Source of the DNA: Zhihengliuella flava
GTDB taxonomy: Bacteria > Actinomycetota > Actinomycetes > Actinomycetales > Micrococcaceae
Length of the DNA: 64,000 nucleotides
Direction: 5' to 3'
Assembly: GCF_015751895.1 (NCBI RefSeq)
Contig: NZ_JADOTZ010000001.1
Coordinates: forward strand, 248,001 to 312,000
Below the pieces are notes generated by a model, which saw only the letters and a program-made list of their open reading frames with translations, was not told the DNA's origin and did not search any database. Shown one piece after another: positions 21,469 to 32,280 of this stretch; positions within the stretch are counted from its first letter, which is position 1, and every line of letters starts with the position of its first letter. The position numbers were made by a program, and so were the translations under genes.

Positions 21469-21711
21469 TCAGCGCCGGTCCGTGTCGACGACGTCGACGC
21501 GCGTCGGCTGACCGCCAGCGAGGGCGGCGACCACGGTGCGCAGCGACTTCGCCGTGCGCCCTTGGCGACCGATGACACGGCCCAAATCATCGGGGTGAAC
21601 GCGAACCTCGAGTAGGTCCCCGCGGCGGTTCTCACTGAGTTCCACCCGGACATCGTCTGGAGAATCGACGATGCCACGCACCAGATGATCGAGGGCTTCA
21701 GCAAGCATCAT
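21469..21711 (-). CDS. KH-domain RNA-binding protein (KhpA/YlqC-like)
   Basis: 80-aa single KH domain with the GxxG loop in VIGRQGRTAKSLRTVV. In other bacteria KhpA binds many RNAs with KhpB and affects cell division; here the role is inferred. ATG at 21711 overlaps the rpsP stop (TAATG), so it is translationally coupled to S16 as in most Actinobacteria. Confidence 0.93.
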   Translation of the reverse strand: MMLAEALDHLVRGIVDSPDDVRVELSENRRGDLLEVRVHPDDLGRVIGRQGRTAKSLRTVVAALAGGQPTRVDVVDTDRR

Positions 21712-22139
21712 TACTCAGCCTCGGTGGACTCAGCCTCTGCGGACTCCTCGGCCGGAGCCTCCTCCGCCTCGGCCTTGTTGGCCTTCGGAGTCACGGCCTC
21801 GGGCAGCACGACCGAGCCCTTGTCCGGAGCCACGTAAGCTTCCTTCTCAGCCTTGGTCTTGAGGGTGCCTTCCTGGCCCTCGATGCCCTTGAACTTCTGC
21901 CAATCACCGGTGATCTTCAAGATCGCGGCAACCTGCTCGGTCGGCTGAGCGCCGACGGACAGCCAGTGCTGGGCACGCTCCGAGTTGACCTCGATGAACG
22001 AAGGCTCCTCGATCGGGTGGTACTTGCCGATCTCCTCGATGGCACGGCCATCGCGCTTGGAGCGCGAGTCCATGACGACGATGCGGTAGTACGGGGCGCG
22101 CATCTTACCGAAGCGCTTCAGACGAATCTTAACGGCCAC
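21711..22139 (-). CDS. rpsP: 30S ribosomal protein S16
   Basis: Small-subunit assembly protein. The core [12 protein letters not shown]...[17 protein letters not shown] is standard. The 142-aa product carries an acidic Glu/Ala-rich C-terminal tail (about 25 residues), seen in several Actinobacteria. GTG at 22139 is chosen from the family start, with AGGAG 11 nt upstream; the longer frame lies in the leader. Confidence 0.96.
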   Translation of the reverse strand: MAVKIRLKRFGKMRAPYYRIVVMDSRSKRDGRAIEEIGKYHPIEEPSFIEVNSERAQHWLSVGAQPTEQVAAILKITGDWQKFKGIEGQEGTLKTKAEKEAYVAPDKGSVVLPEAVTPKANKAEAEEAPAEESAEAESTEAE

Positions 22140-22267
22140 TGTTGTGGTCACTCCTGTTTCATTAAGGGGCGGGCAGCAGGTTTCCGCACCGTGGGGACAG
22201 CACGTACTCACAGCACCCTAAGGACGAGATGCACACGCGGTGAGAGGGGCCGCGCGGATCAAGTACC

Positions 22268-22297
22268 TCCCTAGTATGTCAGACGTGGGAGGCTGAT
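22268..22297 (-). promoter_or_regulatory. Possible rpsP promoter
   Basis: On the minus strand a -10-like CATACT (about 22275-22280) is preceded after 18 bp by TTCGCA. It lies about 135 bp upstream of rpsP, between the ffh terminator-like hairpin and the gene. The -35 match is weak. Confidence 0.3.
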
Positions 22298-22311
22298 GCG
22301 AACGTACAGAA

Positions 22312-22327
22312 CGTGCCGCGCGGCACG
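22312..22327 (-). terminator. Hairpin after ffh
   Basis: Palindrome CGTGCC-GCGC-GGCACG, 8 bp after the ffh stop codon, followed in the minus direction by TTCTGT. Short but fully paired; a likely terminator for ffh. Confidence 0.5.
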
Positions 22328-22335
22328 ACGGCGGG

Positions 22336-23874
22336 TCAGCGCAGGAACTTATCGAAACCCTTAGGAAGGGACGCGGGATCGAAGTCCTGGGAAGCTTGGC
22401 CGAACGCCGCCCCTGTGGGCTTCTGCTCCTTAGCCAGCTGCCCCTGCGCGGCCTGGGCCGCCTTCGCAGGATTGCCGTACTTCTGCTTCTTCTTCGACTT
22501 GCCACCCTGCTTCTTCTTGGGCTTGCCGCCGCCGGGCATTCCGGGCATCCCGCCCTGAGAGGCCATTTTCTTCATCATCTTCTGGGCTTGGCCGAACCGC
22601 TCCATGAGCTGGTTGACCTCTGAGACGTGCACGCCAGAACCGCGGGCAATGCGCGCACGCCGGGACCCGTTGAGAATCCGCGGAGCAACCCGCTCGTGCG
22701 GGGTCATGGACCGGACGATGGCTTCGATGCGGTCGATCTGCCGCTCGTCGAACTGCTCCAGCTGCTGCTTGGAAATGGCCGCTCCGGGCATCATCGCCAG
22801 CATCTTTTTCATCGAGCCCATCTTGCGGATCTGCTGCATCTGGGCCAAGAAGTCGTCGAGGGTGAAGTCCTCCTGATCGGTGAACTTCTTCGCCATCCGC
22901 TCGGCCTCGCCCTTATCCCAGGACTTCTCCGCTTGCTCGATCAGGGTGAGGATGTCCCCCATCTCCAGAATGCGGCTAGCCATGCGATCCGGGTGGAAGA
23001 CCTCGAAATCGTCGAGCGTCTCGCCAGTGGAGGCATACATCACCGGCTTGCCCGTCACGTGCGTCACGGACAGCGCGGCACCGCCGCGCGCGTCGCCGTC
23101 GAGCTTGGAGAGGACGACGCCGGTGAAGTCCACACCCTCGTTGAAAGCCTGGGCCGTATTCACGGCGTCCTGACCGATCATGGCGTCGATCACGAACAAC
23201 ACTTCGTGGGGGTTGATGGCCGAACGAATGTTCGCAGCCTGTTCCATCATTTCCGCGTCGACGCCGAGTCGGCCTGCGGTATCGACGATCACGACGTCGT
23301 GCTGCTTCTGCCGGGCCTCGGACACACCATTACGGGCCACCACCACCGGATCACCGGTGACCTCGTCGAATTCGCTCGAAACGCCCGGGTGTGGCGCGTA
23401 GACCGGCACGCCGGCCCGCTCGCCGTTAATCTGCAGCTGCTTCACCGCGTTCGGGCGCTGCAAGTCACAGGCCACGAGCAGCGGCGTGTGCCCCTCCGAC
23501 TTCAGGTACTTGGCCAGCTTGCCGGCGAGCGTCGTCTTACCGGCACCCTGCAGGCCTGCCAGCATGATGACGGTGGGCGGGTTCTTCGCCAAGTTGAGCC
23601 GCCGCGTTTGCCCGCCGAGGATCTCCACCAGCTGGTCATTGACGATTTTCACGACCTGCTGGCCGGGGTTCAGCGCCTGAGACACCTCGAGCCCCAGAGC
23701 CCGCTCCTTGACGTGAGAGACAAACGAGCGAACCACGGGCACCGCGACGTCGGCATCGAGCAGCGCGCGCCGAATCTCACGGACGGTACCGTCGATATCC
23801 GCCTCGGTCAGGCGGCCCTTGCCACGCAGGTTTTTGAAGGTGGCTGTCAGGCGGTCGGAAAGCGAATTAAACAC
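22336..23874 (-). CDS. ffh: Signal recognition particle protein Ffh
   Basis: GTPase of the SRP that binds signal sequences and 4.5S RNA and docks with FtsY. The 512-aa protein has the N domain, G domain with GLQGAGKT at 107-114, DTAGRLGVD and SKLDGDARGG, and a Met-rich M domain (MKKMLAMMPGA, QKMMKKMASQGGMPGMPGG) ending in a Lys-rich tail. It is separated by terminators from both glnB and rpsP. Confidence 0.97.
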   Translation of the reverse strand: MFNSLSDRLTATFKNLRGKGRLTEADIDGTVREIRRALLDADVAVPVVRSFVSHVKERALGLEVSQALNPGQQVVKIVNDQLVEILGGQTRRLNLAKNPPTVIMLAGLQGAGKTTLAGKLAKYLKSEGHTPLLVACDLQRPNAVKQLQINGERAGVPVYAPHPGVSSEFDEVTGDPVVVARNGVSEARQKQHDVVIVDTAGRLGVDAEMMEQAANIRSAINPHEVLFVIDAMIGQDAVNTAQAFNEGVDFTGVVLSKLDGDARGGAALSVTHVTGKPVMYASTGETLDDFEVFHPDRMASRILEMGDILTLIEQAEKSWDKGEAERMAKKFTDQEDFTLDDFLAQMQQIRKMGSMKKMLAMMPGAAISKQQLEQFDERQIDRIEAIVRSMTPHERVAPRILNGSRRARIARGSGVHVSEVNQLMERFGQAQKMMKKMASQGGMPGMPGGGKPKKKQGGKSKKKQKYGNPAKAAQAAQGQLAKEQKPTGAAFGQASQDFDPASLPKGFDKFLR

Positions 23875-24012
23875 GTGAGCCGGAACTTCCTTCGTGAAAG
23901 TGCTGTCGGTGGCGGGTCACCCGCCGGATTCAACCACCCAGCCTATCAAGCAAGAACCGCCGCGTCTGACGTACCGCGGCAGCGAGGCCGGACGGCCCGT
24001 AGACACCAGAAA

Positions 24013-24059
24013 CGACGGCGGCTGGTGACCTCACCGGGTGAGGTCACCAGCCGCCGTCG
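24013..24059 (-). terminator. Strong terminator after glnB
   Basis: Perfect 22-bp stem (24013-24034 with 24038-24059) and 3-nt loop, 24 bp after the glnB stop, followed in the minus direction by TTTCTGG. It closes the amtB-glnB operon and insulates ffh. As it is nearly symmetrical it could also work on the other strand. Confidence 0.8.
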
Positions 24060-24082
24060 GTCTCCCTAGCGACGCGAGGCGC

Positions 24083-25710
<1,628 letters not shown>

Positions 25711-25802
25711 GTCCGTCCTCCTGTGTTTGATCAAGGTGCAGGCGATGCCTCGCCTTCGACCTCTACACAACAGGAGCCGTGTTTCGCCGCGCTCGCCCTC
25801 TC

Positions 25803-25818
25803 GTTTCTTGGTGATTAC
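25803..25818. promoter_or_regulatory. Candidate GlnR-type site upstream of amtB
   Basis: On the minus strand the sequence reads GTAAT-N6-GAAAC. The GlnR half-site pair known from Streptomyces is gTnAc-N6-GaAAc, so 9 of the 10 defined positions fit. It lies 93-108 bp upstream of the amtB start, where a nitrogen regulator would be expected. A second related arrangement, GTAAC-N6-GTTTC, is at 25856-25871. No regulator gene is in the window. Confidence 0.35.
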
Positions 25819-25824
25819 AGGAAG

Positions 25825-25853
25825 GGCGGCCACGTAAAAGAAACGTGGCCGCC
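25825..25853 (-). terminator. Terminator after ftsY
   Basis: Perfect 11-bp stem (25825-25835 with 25843-25853) and 7-nt A-rich loop, 76 bp after the ftsY stop and before the amtB promoter region. No strong T-run follows. Confidence 0.55.
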
Positions 25854-25929
25854 ACGTAACGGCAGTGTTTCGCGCTCTCTTGCGCGGTAGTTACCTCTTC
25901 CTCTCAGTCATGCTCGACACCGTGGGGGG

Positions 25930-27114
25930 CTAGCCGTCGAGCAAGGCGTCGACGAAGTCGTTCACCTCGAAGGGTGCCAGGTCATCGGCGCCTTCGCCCA
26001 GACCAACCAGTTTGACGGGCACCCCAAGTTGACGCTGAATCGCCACCACGATCCCGCCCTTGGCCGTCCCATCCAGCTTGGTCAACACAATGCCGGTCAC
26101 GTTCACGGCCTCGGAAAACACCTTGGCCTGGTTGAGCCCGTTTTGGCCGGTCGTGGCATCCAGCACGAGCAGTACTTCGTCGACCTGAGCCTGTTTCTCG
26201 ATGACGCGCTTAATCTTGCCGAGCTCGTCCATGAGCCCGACCTTGTTCTGCAGTCGACCGGCGGTGTCGACCATCACCACGTCGACCTCCCCTTCGATAC
26301 CGGACTTCACGGCCTCGTAGGCCACCGAGGCGGGGTCCGCCCCGTCCTCGAAACTGCGGACGGTCGGCACACCTACGCGGCTTCCCCAGGTGGCCAATTG
26401 TTCGGCCGCCGCGGCGCGGAAGGTGTCCGCCGCACCGAGGAGCACGTCCTTGTCCTCTGCAACGAACACGCGGGCCATCTTGCCGATGGTGGTGGTTTTC
26501 CCGACGCCGTTGACCCCGACCACCATGACGACGGCCGGCCGGTCCTCCCGGCGCTCGGACGCAACGCTCCGATCCACCGTGGGGTCAATGAGGAGTGTCA
26601 GTTCCTCCCGCAACATGGACCGCACGGCGCCGGCGTCGCGCAGCCCCTCCACCGTGACGCGCTCGCGCAGTCGATCCACGAGTTCGCTCGTCGCCTCGGC
26701 GCCGAGGTCGGCGAGGAGGAGAGTTTCCTCGATCTCGTCCCAGACGTCGTCGTCAATCTTGTCTTGGCTCAGCAGCGCCAGCAACCCCTTGCCGAGCGCG
26801 TTGTTCGACTTGACGAGCCGGGCGCGCAAACGGGCTAGGCGACCCGCCGCAGGAGCTGGCGTTTCGAGCACGGCGGACGAGGCGGGGCCAACCGACGCCT
26901 CGGCGTCGGCCGCAGCACGTTCATCCTCGGTGGTGACTCCGTCGTCGGTGCCCGCCGGCGCCGGACCGGTCGGGGCCGGATCGTCGGCGTCGCGCGTGGT
27001 GGTGTAGGTGCCGGGCTTGGTCTTTTTCCCGCGCAGTAGCGCCGCGATGCCGACCACGGCACCGAGCAGCACGACGGCGGCGATGACAATGATGAGGGTC
27101 AATTCAGTAGACAC
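25930..27114 (-). CDS. ftsY: Signal recognition particle receptor FtsY
   Basis: Membrane-docking GTPase for SRP. The 394-aa protein has an N-terminal membrane helix ([19 protein letters not shown]), an acidic Pro/Ala-rich linker to about residue 90, then the NG domain with GVNGVGKT at 200-207, DTAGRLQNK and [11 protein letters not shown]. The membrane helix is typical of actinobacterial FtsY. It is divergent from the MFS gene with 72 bp between. Confidence 0.97.
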   Translation of the reverse strand: MSTELTLIIVIAAVVLLGAVVGIAALLRGKKTKPGTYTTTRDADDPAPTGPAPAGTDDGVTTEDERAAADAEASVGPASSAVLETPAPAAGRLARLRARLVKSNNALGKGLLALLSQDKIDDDVWDEIEETLLLADLGAEATSELVDRLRERVTVEGLRDAGAVRSMLREELTLLIDPTVDRSVASERREDRPAVVMVVGVNGVGKTTTIGKMARVFVAEDKDVLLGAADTFRAAAAEQLATWGSRVGVPTVRSFEDGADPASVAYEAVKSGIEGEVDVVMVDTAGRLQNKVGLMDELGKIKRVIEKQAQVDEVLLVLDATTGQNGLNQAKVFSEAVNVTGIVLTKLDGTAKGGIVVAIQRQLGVPVKLVGLGEGADDLAPFEVNDFVDALLDG

Positions 27115-27186
27115 TCCCCCAGCTTATCTACCGAGGCCGTGAGCCACGCATCGGGCGATCCATGCCGCGGCTAGGATTGGAGGCCT

Positions 27187-28452
27187 ATGGCAACTTCCAG
27201 CGCAGACGTGACCATCCCCGCCGAGATCAAGGTCCTCATCGGCGCGGCCTTCGTGATCGCCATCGGCTTTGGCATTATTGCCCCGATCTTGCCGCAGTAC
27301 GCGGCAAGCTTCGACGTCTCCCTCGCCGCCGCGGGCTTCATCGTGTCCGTCTTTGCCCTGACCCGATTGGCGTTCGCCCCCGTTTCCGGACGGTTGACAG
27401 AACGGCTCGGCGAGCCCGTGGTTTATGTCGGCGGCGTACTGCTGGTGGCTATTTCGACGATCCTCGTTGGCCTCGCACCCAACTACGAACTGCTGATCCT
27501 GTTCCGCGGACTCGGCGGCATCGGGTCGACGATGTTCACCGTCTCCGCCATGGCGCTCATCGCGCGGCTTGCACCACCACAGATCCGCGGCCGCATCTCG
27601 GGGCTCTACGCTGGCGCCTTCCTCATGGGCAATATCGCCGGACCCGTCATCGGTGGGCTCTTAGCCAACTTTGGCTACCGTCTCCCGTTCTTCCTCTACG
27701 GCGGAGCGCTCGTGGTGGCCGCCGCCTTGGTCCACTTCTCCCTCGCCCGTGTGCGGCGTCGCACGGCAGCAAGCACCGAGCCCGATTCCGAACCGTCGCC
27801 GCCGCTGAGCGTCGCCGAGGCGCTGTCCTCGCCGACCTACCGGGCCGCGCTCGTCTCAGGCTTCGCTAACGGCTGGACCAACTTTGGGGTCCGCGTGGCC
27901 ATGATTCCGCTCTTCGCCGTCTTCGCTTTTGCGGAGCATGGAGAAGTTCTCGCCGGGATCTCCTTAGCCCTCTTCGCCGTCGGTAACGCGGCAACGCTCA
28001 CGTTCTCTGGACGACTGACGGATCGGTTTGGGCGTCGGCTCCCGGTGATCGTGGGGCTCCTCATCGGGTCCGTCTCCATGGGCGTGCTGGGGTTCGCGCA
28101 GAACGAGGTGGTGTTCATCGCGCTCTCCGTGATCGCCGGAGCGGGAATTGGTGTCATGAATCCGGCACAGCAGGCCGCGGTGGCTGACGTCGTCGGACAA
28201 GGCCGCAGCGGCGGGCGCGTGCTGGCCACGTTTCAAATGTGTATGGACTTCGGCGCCATCCTGGGTCCAGTCGTGGCCGGATTCATGGCGGATCAGGTCG
28301 GCTACGGGTGGGCCTTCGCGGTGGGTGGACTGATTGGGCTAGTTGGCGTCTTCGCCTGGACGCGCGTGCCGCCGGCGCACGAGGATCACGTGGCGGCGGA
28401 AGGCTCCGAGTCCGATGCCGACGAGGCGCCGGATACTCGCTCCAGCCGCTGA
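27187..28452 (+). CDS. MFS exporter, DHA1 drug-efflux type
   Basis: 421-aa major facilitator protein with about 12 hydrophobic segments. It carries the DHA1 pattern: SGRLTERLG after TM2 (motif A), LFRGLGGIGSTMFT in TM4, and GRISGLYAGAFLMGNIAGPVIGGLL in TM5 (motif C-like, typical of drug:H+ antiporters). The substrate is unknown. GGAGG precedes the ATG closely. It is the only plus-strand gene in the first 32 kb, and its last 67 bp overlap the 3' end of smc tail to tail. Confidence 0.88.
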   Translation: MATSSADVTIPAEIKVLIGAAFVIAIGFGIIAPILPQYAASFDVSLAAAGFIVSVFALTRLAFAPVSGRLTERLGEPVVYVGGVLLVAISTILVGLAPNYELLILFRGLGGIGSTMFTVSAMALIARLAPPQIRGRISGLYAGAFLMGNIAGPVIGGLLANFGYRLPFFLYGGALVVAAALVHFSLARVRRRTAASTEPDSEPSPPLSVAEALSSPTYRAALVSGFANGWTNFGVRVAMIPLFAVFAFAEHGEVLAGISLALFAVGNAATLTFSGRLTDRFGRRLPVIVGLLIGSVSMGVLGFAQNEVVFIALSVIAGAGIGVMNPAQQAAVADVVGQGRSGGRVLATFQMCMDFGAILGPVVAGFMADQVGYGWAFAVGGLIGLVGVFAWTRVPPAHEDHVAAEGSESDADEAPDTRSSR

Positions 28453-31400
28453 CTAATCACCTGCGTGACACCGTCACCGCGCATGGACACCCCGTACAGG
28501 GCATCTGCCACCTCCATCGTGCGCTTCTGGTGCGTGATAACAATCAGCTGGCTGGATTCACGCAACTCCTCGAAAATCGTGATGAGGCGGCCCAAATTCG
28601 TGTCATCGAGGGCGGCCTCAACCTCGTCCATAACGTAGAAGGGCGATGGGCGGGCTTTGAAAATGGCCACGAGCAGCGCCACCGCGGTCAGCGACCGTTC
28701 TCCACCAGAGAGCAGGGACAACCGCTTGACCTTCTTGCCGGCTGGCCGTGCTTCGACCTCGATCCCCGTATTGAGCATGTCCTCCGGAGCCGTCAGGACC
28801 AGCCGGCCCTCGCCCCCCGGGAACAGGCGGCCAAACACGCGCTCGAATTGCAGCCGGGTGTCCTCGAACGCCTCCGCAAACACGGTTTCGACGTGCTCGT
28901 CAACGTCCTTGATGATCTCCAGCAGGTCACGCCGCGAGGAATTCAGATCCTCCAACTGCTCCACGAGGAATTTGTGGCGCTCCTCGAGGGCCGCGAATTC
29001 TTCGAGGGCGAGCGGATTAACCTTGCCGAGGGAGGCCAAATCCTTCTCGGCCTGTTTGAGCCGCTTGCGCTGCTCGCTGCGGTCGTACGGCTTACCCGCC
29101 GTGAGCGGCTGCCCGTGCTCGTCGACTTCCTGACGCAGCTCGGCCCACTGATCATCGTCCGGCACGGGGACCGGCTGGTCCGGCCCGAAGTGCTCAACCA
29201 AATGTTCCGGTGTCAGCCCCAGTTCTTCGACGGCTTTGTTCTCCACGGCCTCGATCCGCAGGCGATGCTCGGCGTGAGCCATCTCCTCCTGATGCGCCCG
29301 ATCCGCCAATACCCGGAGTTCCTCGTCGAGATGACTGGCGACCTTACGGGCATCACCCAACTCGGCTTCAAGCCGCGTGCGCTCTGCCTCAGCTTCTGCG
29401 AGATCGTGGCGGGCACGGGCCAGGGAACGATCGGCTACACCAGCGGCCTCGTGGGCCGCCGCAACCACGGCGCGGGCCGCCTCGGCGTGGATGGCCCGCT
29501 GGCGTGCCCGGCGCTCGGCCTCGACGCGTGCGCGTTGCTCGGTTTCCGCAGCGCGTCGCAGCGATTGAATTCTCCCGTTGAGATTGGCCGCCCGCTCCTC
29601 GGACGAGCGCAGCGCCAACCGTGCCTCGACTTCGCGTTGCCGCGCCGCTGCTGCCACAGCATTCAGCCGATCCCGCTCCTCGGACGACGGTTCCTCGTCG
29701 TCTTCAGGCGCAGTCTGTGCTGCGTCGAGACGAGCTGCCACGCCCTCCAGCGTCTGCAGTTCCGCCGCGATCTGTTCCTGTGCTCGCTCCGCCTGGTGTT
29801 CCGCTCGTTCAGCCTCGGCGTCGGCCTGCTGCAAACGTGCCGTCAGTAGGGCCAGCTGCCGGCTCGCGTGGGCGTTCCGGTGCTCGGCTTCGCGATGGGC
29901 CTGCCGCGCCTGGTGCTCGGATTCCTCCGCGGACCGCAGGGCTTCCCGCGCCGCATCCAAGTCGGCGCTGACGCGCTCCTCGCGCGCGGCCGCTGCCTGA
30001 AGTTCCTCCCGAGCCGCTTCAACGAGCGCCTGTTGCTCCAACAGGGACGGTGCCTGCGGGGTCCCACCCTCGATACCAGTGCGGGTGACGACGACGCCCC
30101 CGGTGGTGGCCACCTGCCGCAGCCGAGAGTTCGCCGTCGAGAAGGCTGCGTAGGCCGTGGCGACGTCGTGAGCAATGGCCGTAGAACTGAGCAGTTGCGC
30201 AACGATCGCAGAAAATCCCTCTGCGGCCTCGACGGCGTCCAGCGCCCACGTGCACCCTTCAGGCGGAGGGACCGATTCTGGATGCTCGCCGCTGGCCCCC
30301 GCGCCGAGGGGTATGGTGTGGATCACGTGCAATCGGCCCAGATCCTCCGCCACGACAAAATCGAGGATCTTCGGGGCCTCACCTGAACTAACAGTCAACG
30401 CCTCGGCGAAGGGACCAAGGACCGCTGCAATCGCCTGCTCGTATCCGGGCTCCACCCGTAAGTGAGCGGAAAAACGCGGGCCCACCGTGTCCGGCCACCG
30501 GCGAGCCACCACTTCGGACGCGTCGGCCCGATGCAGGGAGGCCGTCAACGTGTCGACGCGCGCCTGAAGTCCGGACCGAGCCCCGTAGGCATCGCGCGAC
30601 TCTTTCTGCACCTGTTGCGCCGCCGCTTTCGCGGCATCAACGTGGTCGACGGCCTCCCGATGCGCTGCCTCGAGTGCGTCCACGGGCTCCCCATCAGTGT
30701 GTGCCAGCCGCTGCTCGAGGACGGTGTATTCCTGCTGGGCCTGGTCACGACGCTCCCGCGCATCCGCAACCGTCGCCCGCAATCGATCGCGTTCGCCCTC
30801 GGCGGCCTCCACCCGGCTCCGCGCGGCAGCCACCTGGCCGGCGAGCCGAGCGAGGCCCTCCCGCCGATCGGCCGCCGCGCGCAGGACGGTCGTGAGTCGC
30901 TGCTCTTCTGCGGCCGCCGACTCTTCCGCTGCGCCGCGTGCTGCGATCGCCTCGTCGAGCGCGTCTGCGAAGTCCTCGTTCTGTTCTTGGAGTTCCTCGA
31001 GTTCCTCGGAGAGCTCGTCAGCCTGCTCTCTGAGGTCGTCAGGATCATGGCCGCTCGGGGCCCCGTCGTCGTGCCGTCCCAGCAGCCGCACCCGCTCCTC
31101 AGCCAGTTGACCCAACGAGCGAAAACGCTCCACAGCCGAGGACAGCGCGTACACCAGATCGCGCGCCGCGTTCTGTGCTGGCGTTGCCGCTGCCGCTTCC
31201 ACTTCGAGCCGCGCCACCTCGTGGCGGGCCCGCTGTGCGTCCGCACCCAGCCGGGCCTGCTTCTCCTCGCGCTCGGCTCGCGCGTGCGCATCCCGTTCTT
31301 GCCCCACGCGAAGCGTGACCAGGTCGTCGGCAAGCAGCCGCGACTTCGCGTCTCGTAGGTCGAACTGCACGGATTGCGCACGGCGTGCCACGGCTGCCTG

Positions 31401-32021
31401 CTTACCGAGCGGCGTCAGTTGGCGCCGAATTTCCCCCGTCAGATCGTCGAGCCGCTGCACGTTCGCCTGCATCGCATCGAGCTTGCGGAGCGTCTTCTCT
31501 TTGCGCCGTCGATGCTTAAGGATTCCGGCGGCCTCTTCGATGAACCCCCGACGATCCTCAGCGGTTGCGTGCAGGACGCGGTCCAATTGACCTTGGCCAA
31601 TGATGACGTGCATTTCGCGGCCCAATCCGGAATCGGACAGGAGTTCTTGGATATCCAAAAGCCGGCACTGGTCGCCGTTAATGGCGTACTCACTGCCCCC
31701 AGCACGGAACAGCGTCCGGGAAATAGTGACTTCGGAATACTCGATGGGAAGTGCCCCATCGGAATTATCGATCGTGAGCGTGACCTGCGCCCGGCCCAGC
31801 GGGGGCCGGCCTGAGGTCCCGGCGAAGATCACGTCCTCCATCTTGCCGCCCCGCAAGGTCTTAGCGCCCTGCTCGCCCATCACCCACGCCAGTGCATCGA
31901 CGACGTTGGACTTTCCCGAGCCGTTGGGGCCGACCACTGCGGTCACGCCGGGTTCAAACTCAAAAGATGTCGCGGACGCGAAGGACTTGAACCCGCGCAC
32001 GGTCAGCGACTTCAAGTGCAT
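28386..32021 (-). CDS. smc: Chromosome segregation protein SMC
   Basis: ATPase of the SMC-ScpAB condensin. The 1211-aa protein has head motif Walker A GPNGSGKSN at 31-39, two long coiled-coil arms rich in Glu/Arg/Ala, a hinge near residues 510-640, and the C-terminal head with LLSGGERSLTAVALL and FYVMDEVEAALDD. AGGAG lies about 10 nt before the ATG. Its last 67 bp overlap the MFS gene on the other strand. The neighbour order smc-ftsY is the usual one apart from that insertion. Confidence 0.97.
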   Translation of the reverse strand: MHLKSLTVRGFKSFASATSFEFEPGVTAVVGPNGSGKSNVVDALAWVMGEQGAKTLRGGKMEDVIFAGTSGRPPLGRAQVTLTIDNSDGALPIEYSEVTISRTLFRAGGSEYAINGDQCRLLDIQELLSDSGLGREMHVIIGQGQLDRVLHATAEDRRGFIEEAAGILKHRRRKEKTLRKLDAMQANVQRLDDLTGEIRRQLTPLGKQAAVARRAQSVQFDLRDAKSRLLADDLVTLRVGQERDAHARAEREEKQARLGADAQRARHEVARLEVEAAAATPAQNAARDLVYALSSAVERFRSLGQLAEERVRLLGRHDDGAPSGHDPDDLREQADELSEELEELQEQNEDFADALDEAIAARGAAEESAAAEEQRLTTVLRAAADRREGLARLAGQVAAARSRVEAAEGERDRLRATVADARERRDQAQQEYTVLEQRLAHTDGEPVDALEAAHREAVDHVDAAKAAAQQVQKESRDAYGARSGLQARVDTLTASLHRADASEVVARRWPDTVGPRFSAHLRVEPGYEQAIAAVLGPFAEALTVSSGEAPKILDFVVAEDLGRLHVIHTIPLGAGASGEHPESVPPPEGCTWALDAVEAAEGFSAIVAQLLSSTAIAHDVATAYAAFSTANSRLRQVATTGGVVVTRTGIEGGTPQAPSLLEQQALVEAAREELQAAAAREERVSADLDAAREALRSAEESEHQARQAHREAEHRNAHASRQLALLTARLQQADAEAERAEHQAERAQEQIAAELQTLEGVAARLDAAQTAPEDDEEPSSEERDRLNAVAAAARQREVEARLALRSSEERAANLNGRIQSLRRAAETEQRARVEAERRARQRAIHAEAARAVVAAAHEAAGVADRSLARARHDLAEAEAERTRLEAELGDARKVASHLDEELRVLADRAHQEEMAHAEHRLRIEAVENKAVEELGLTPEHLVEHFGPDQPVPVPDDDQWAELRQEVDEHGQPLTAGKPYDRSEQRKRLKQAEKDLASLGKVNPLALEEFAALEERHKFLVEQLEDLNSSRRDLLEIIKDVDEHVETVFAEAFEDTRLQFERVFGRLFPGGEGRLVLTAPEDMLNTGIEVEARPAGKKVKRLSLLSGGERSLTAVALLVAIFKARPSPFYVMDEVEAALDDTNLGRLITIFEELRESSQLIVITHQKRTMEVADALYGVSMRGDGVTQVISQRLERVSGASSASDSEPSAAT

Positions 32022-32174
32022 GAATCTTCGGCTCCTGACTGGACTGAATGAACCACCAATCTACCGCGTTCCGCACATGTCCCGGCGAACGCGCGCCGAA
32101 CTCCAGGCGGTCCACGTCATGGTCATAGGCCACCCACATCGTCCTCACCCCTCTCACCCCCTGGTCGTCATGAC

Positions 32175-32260
32175 ATGAGAACTTGATGAGAACCTCGAGA
32201 CCTCAGCCCGATGAATTCACCTCCGAGCCACTATTTCCTCGATGAGAGTTTGATGAGACC
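32175..32260 (+). promoter_or_regulatory. Two pairs of 11-nt-period direct repeats before the UDP-glucose dehydrogenase gene
   Basis: First pair: ATGAGAAC at 32175-32182 and 32186-32193, with TTG between. Second pair: ATGAGAGT at 32242-32249 and ATGAGACC at 32253-32260, again with TTG between. Units in a pair are 11 nt apart and the pairs are 67 nt apart, about six turns, so all lie on one DNA face. On the other strand the units read GTTCTCAT-like. Tandem 11-nt repeats are typical of OmpR/PhoB-family response-regulator sites. Regulator identity is inferred only. Confidence 0.45.
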
Positions 32261-32280
32261 GCCGAAATAACGGATTGACG

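Noticed and set aside
22627-24069. 480-aa plus-strand open frame
   Set aside because: Antisense to ffh, rich in His/Arg/Leu as shadows are, with no recognisable domain.
28239-29849. 536-aa plus-strand open frame
   Set aside because: Antisense to the C-terminal half of smc and overlapping the MFS gene in another frame; no family features.
31960-32157. 65-aa minus-strand frame upstream of smc, where acylphosphatase is found in relatives
   Set aside because: It overlaps the smc start and shows none of the acylphosphatase motifs; the gene appears to be absent here.
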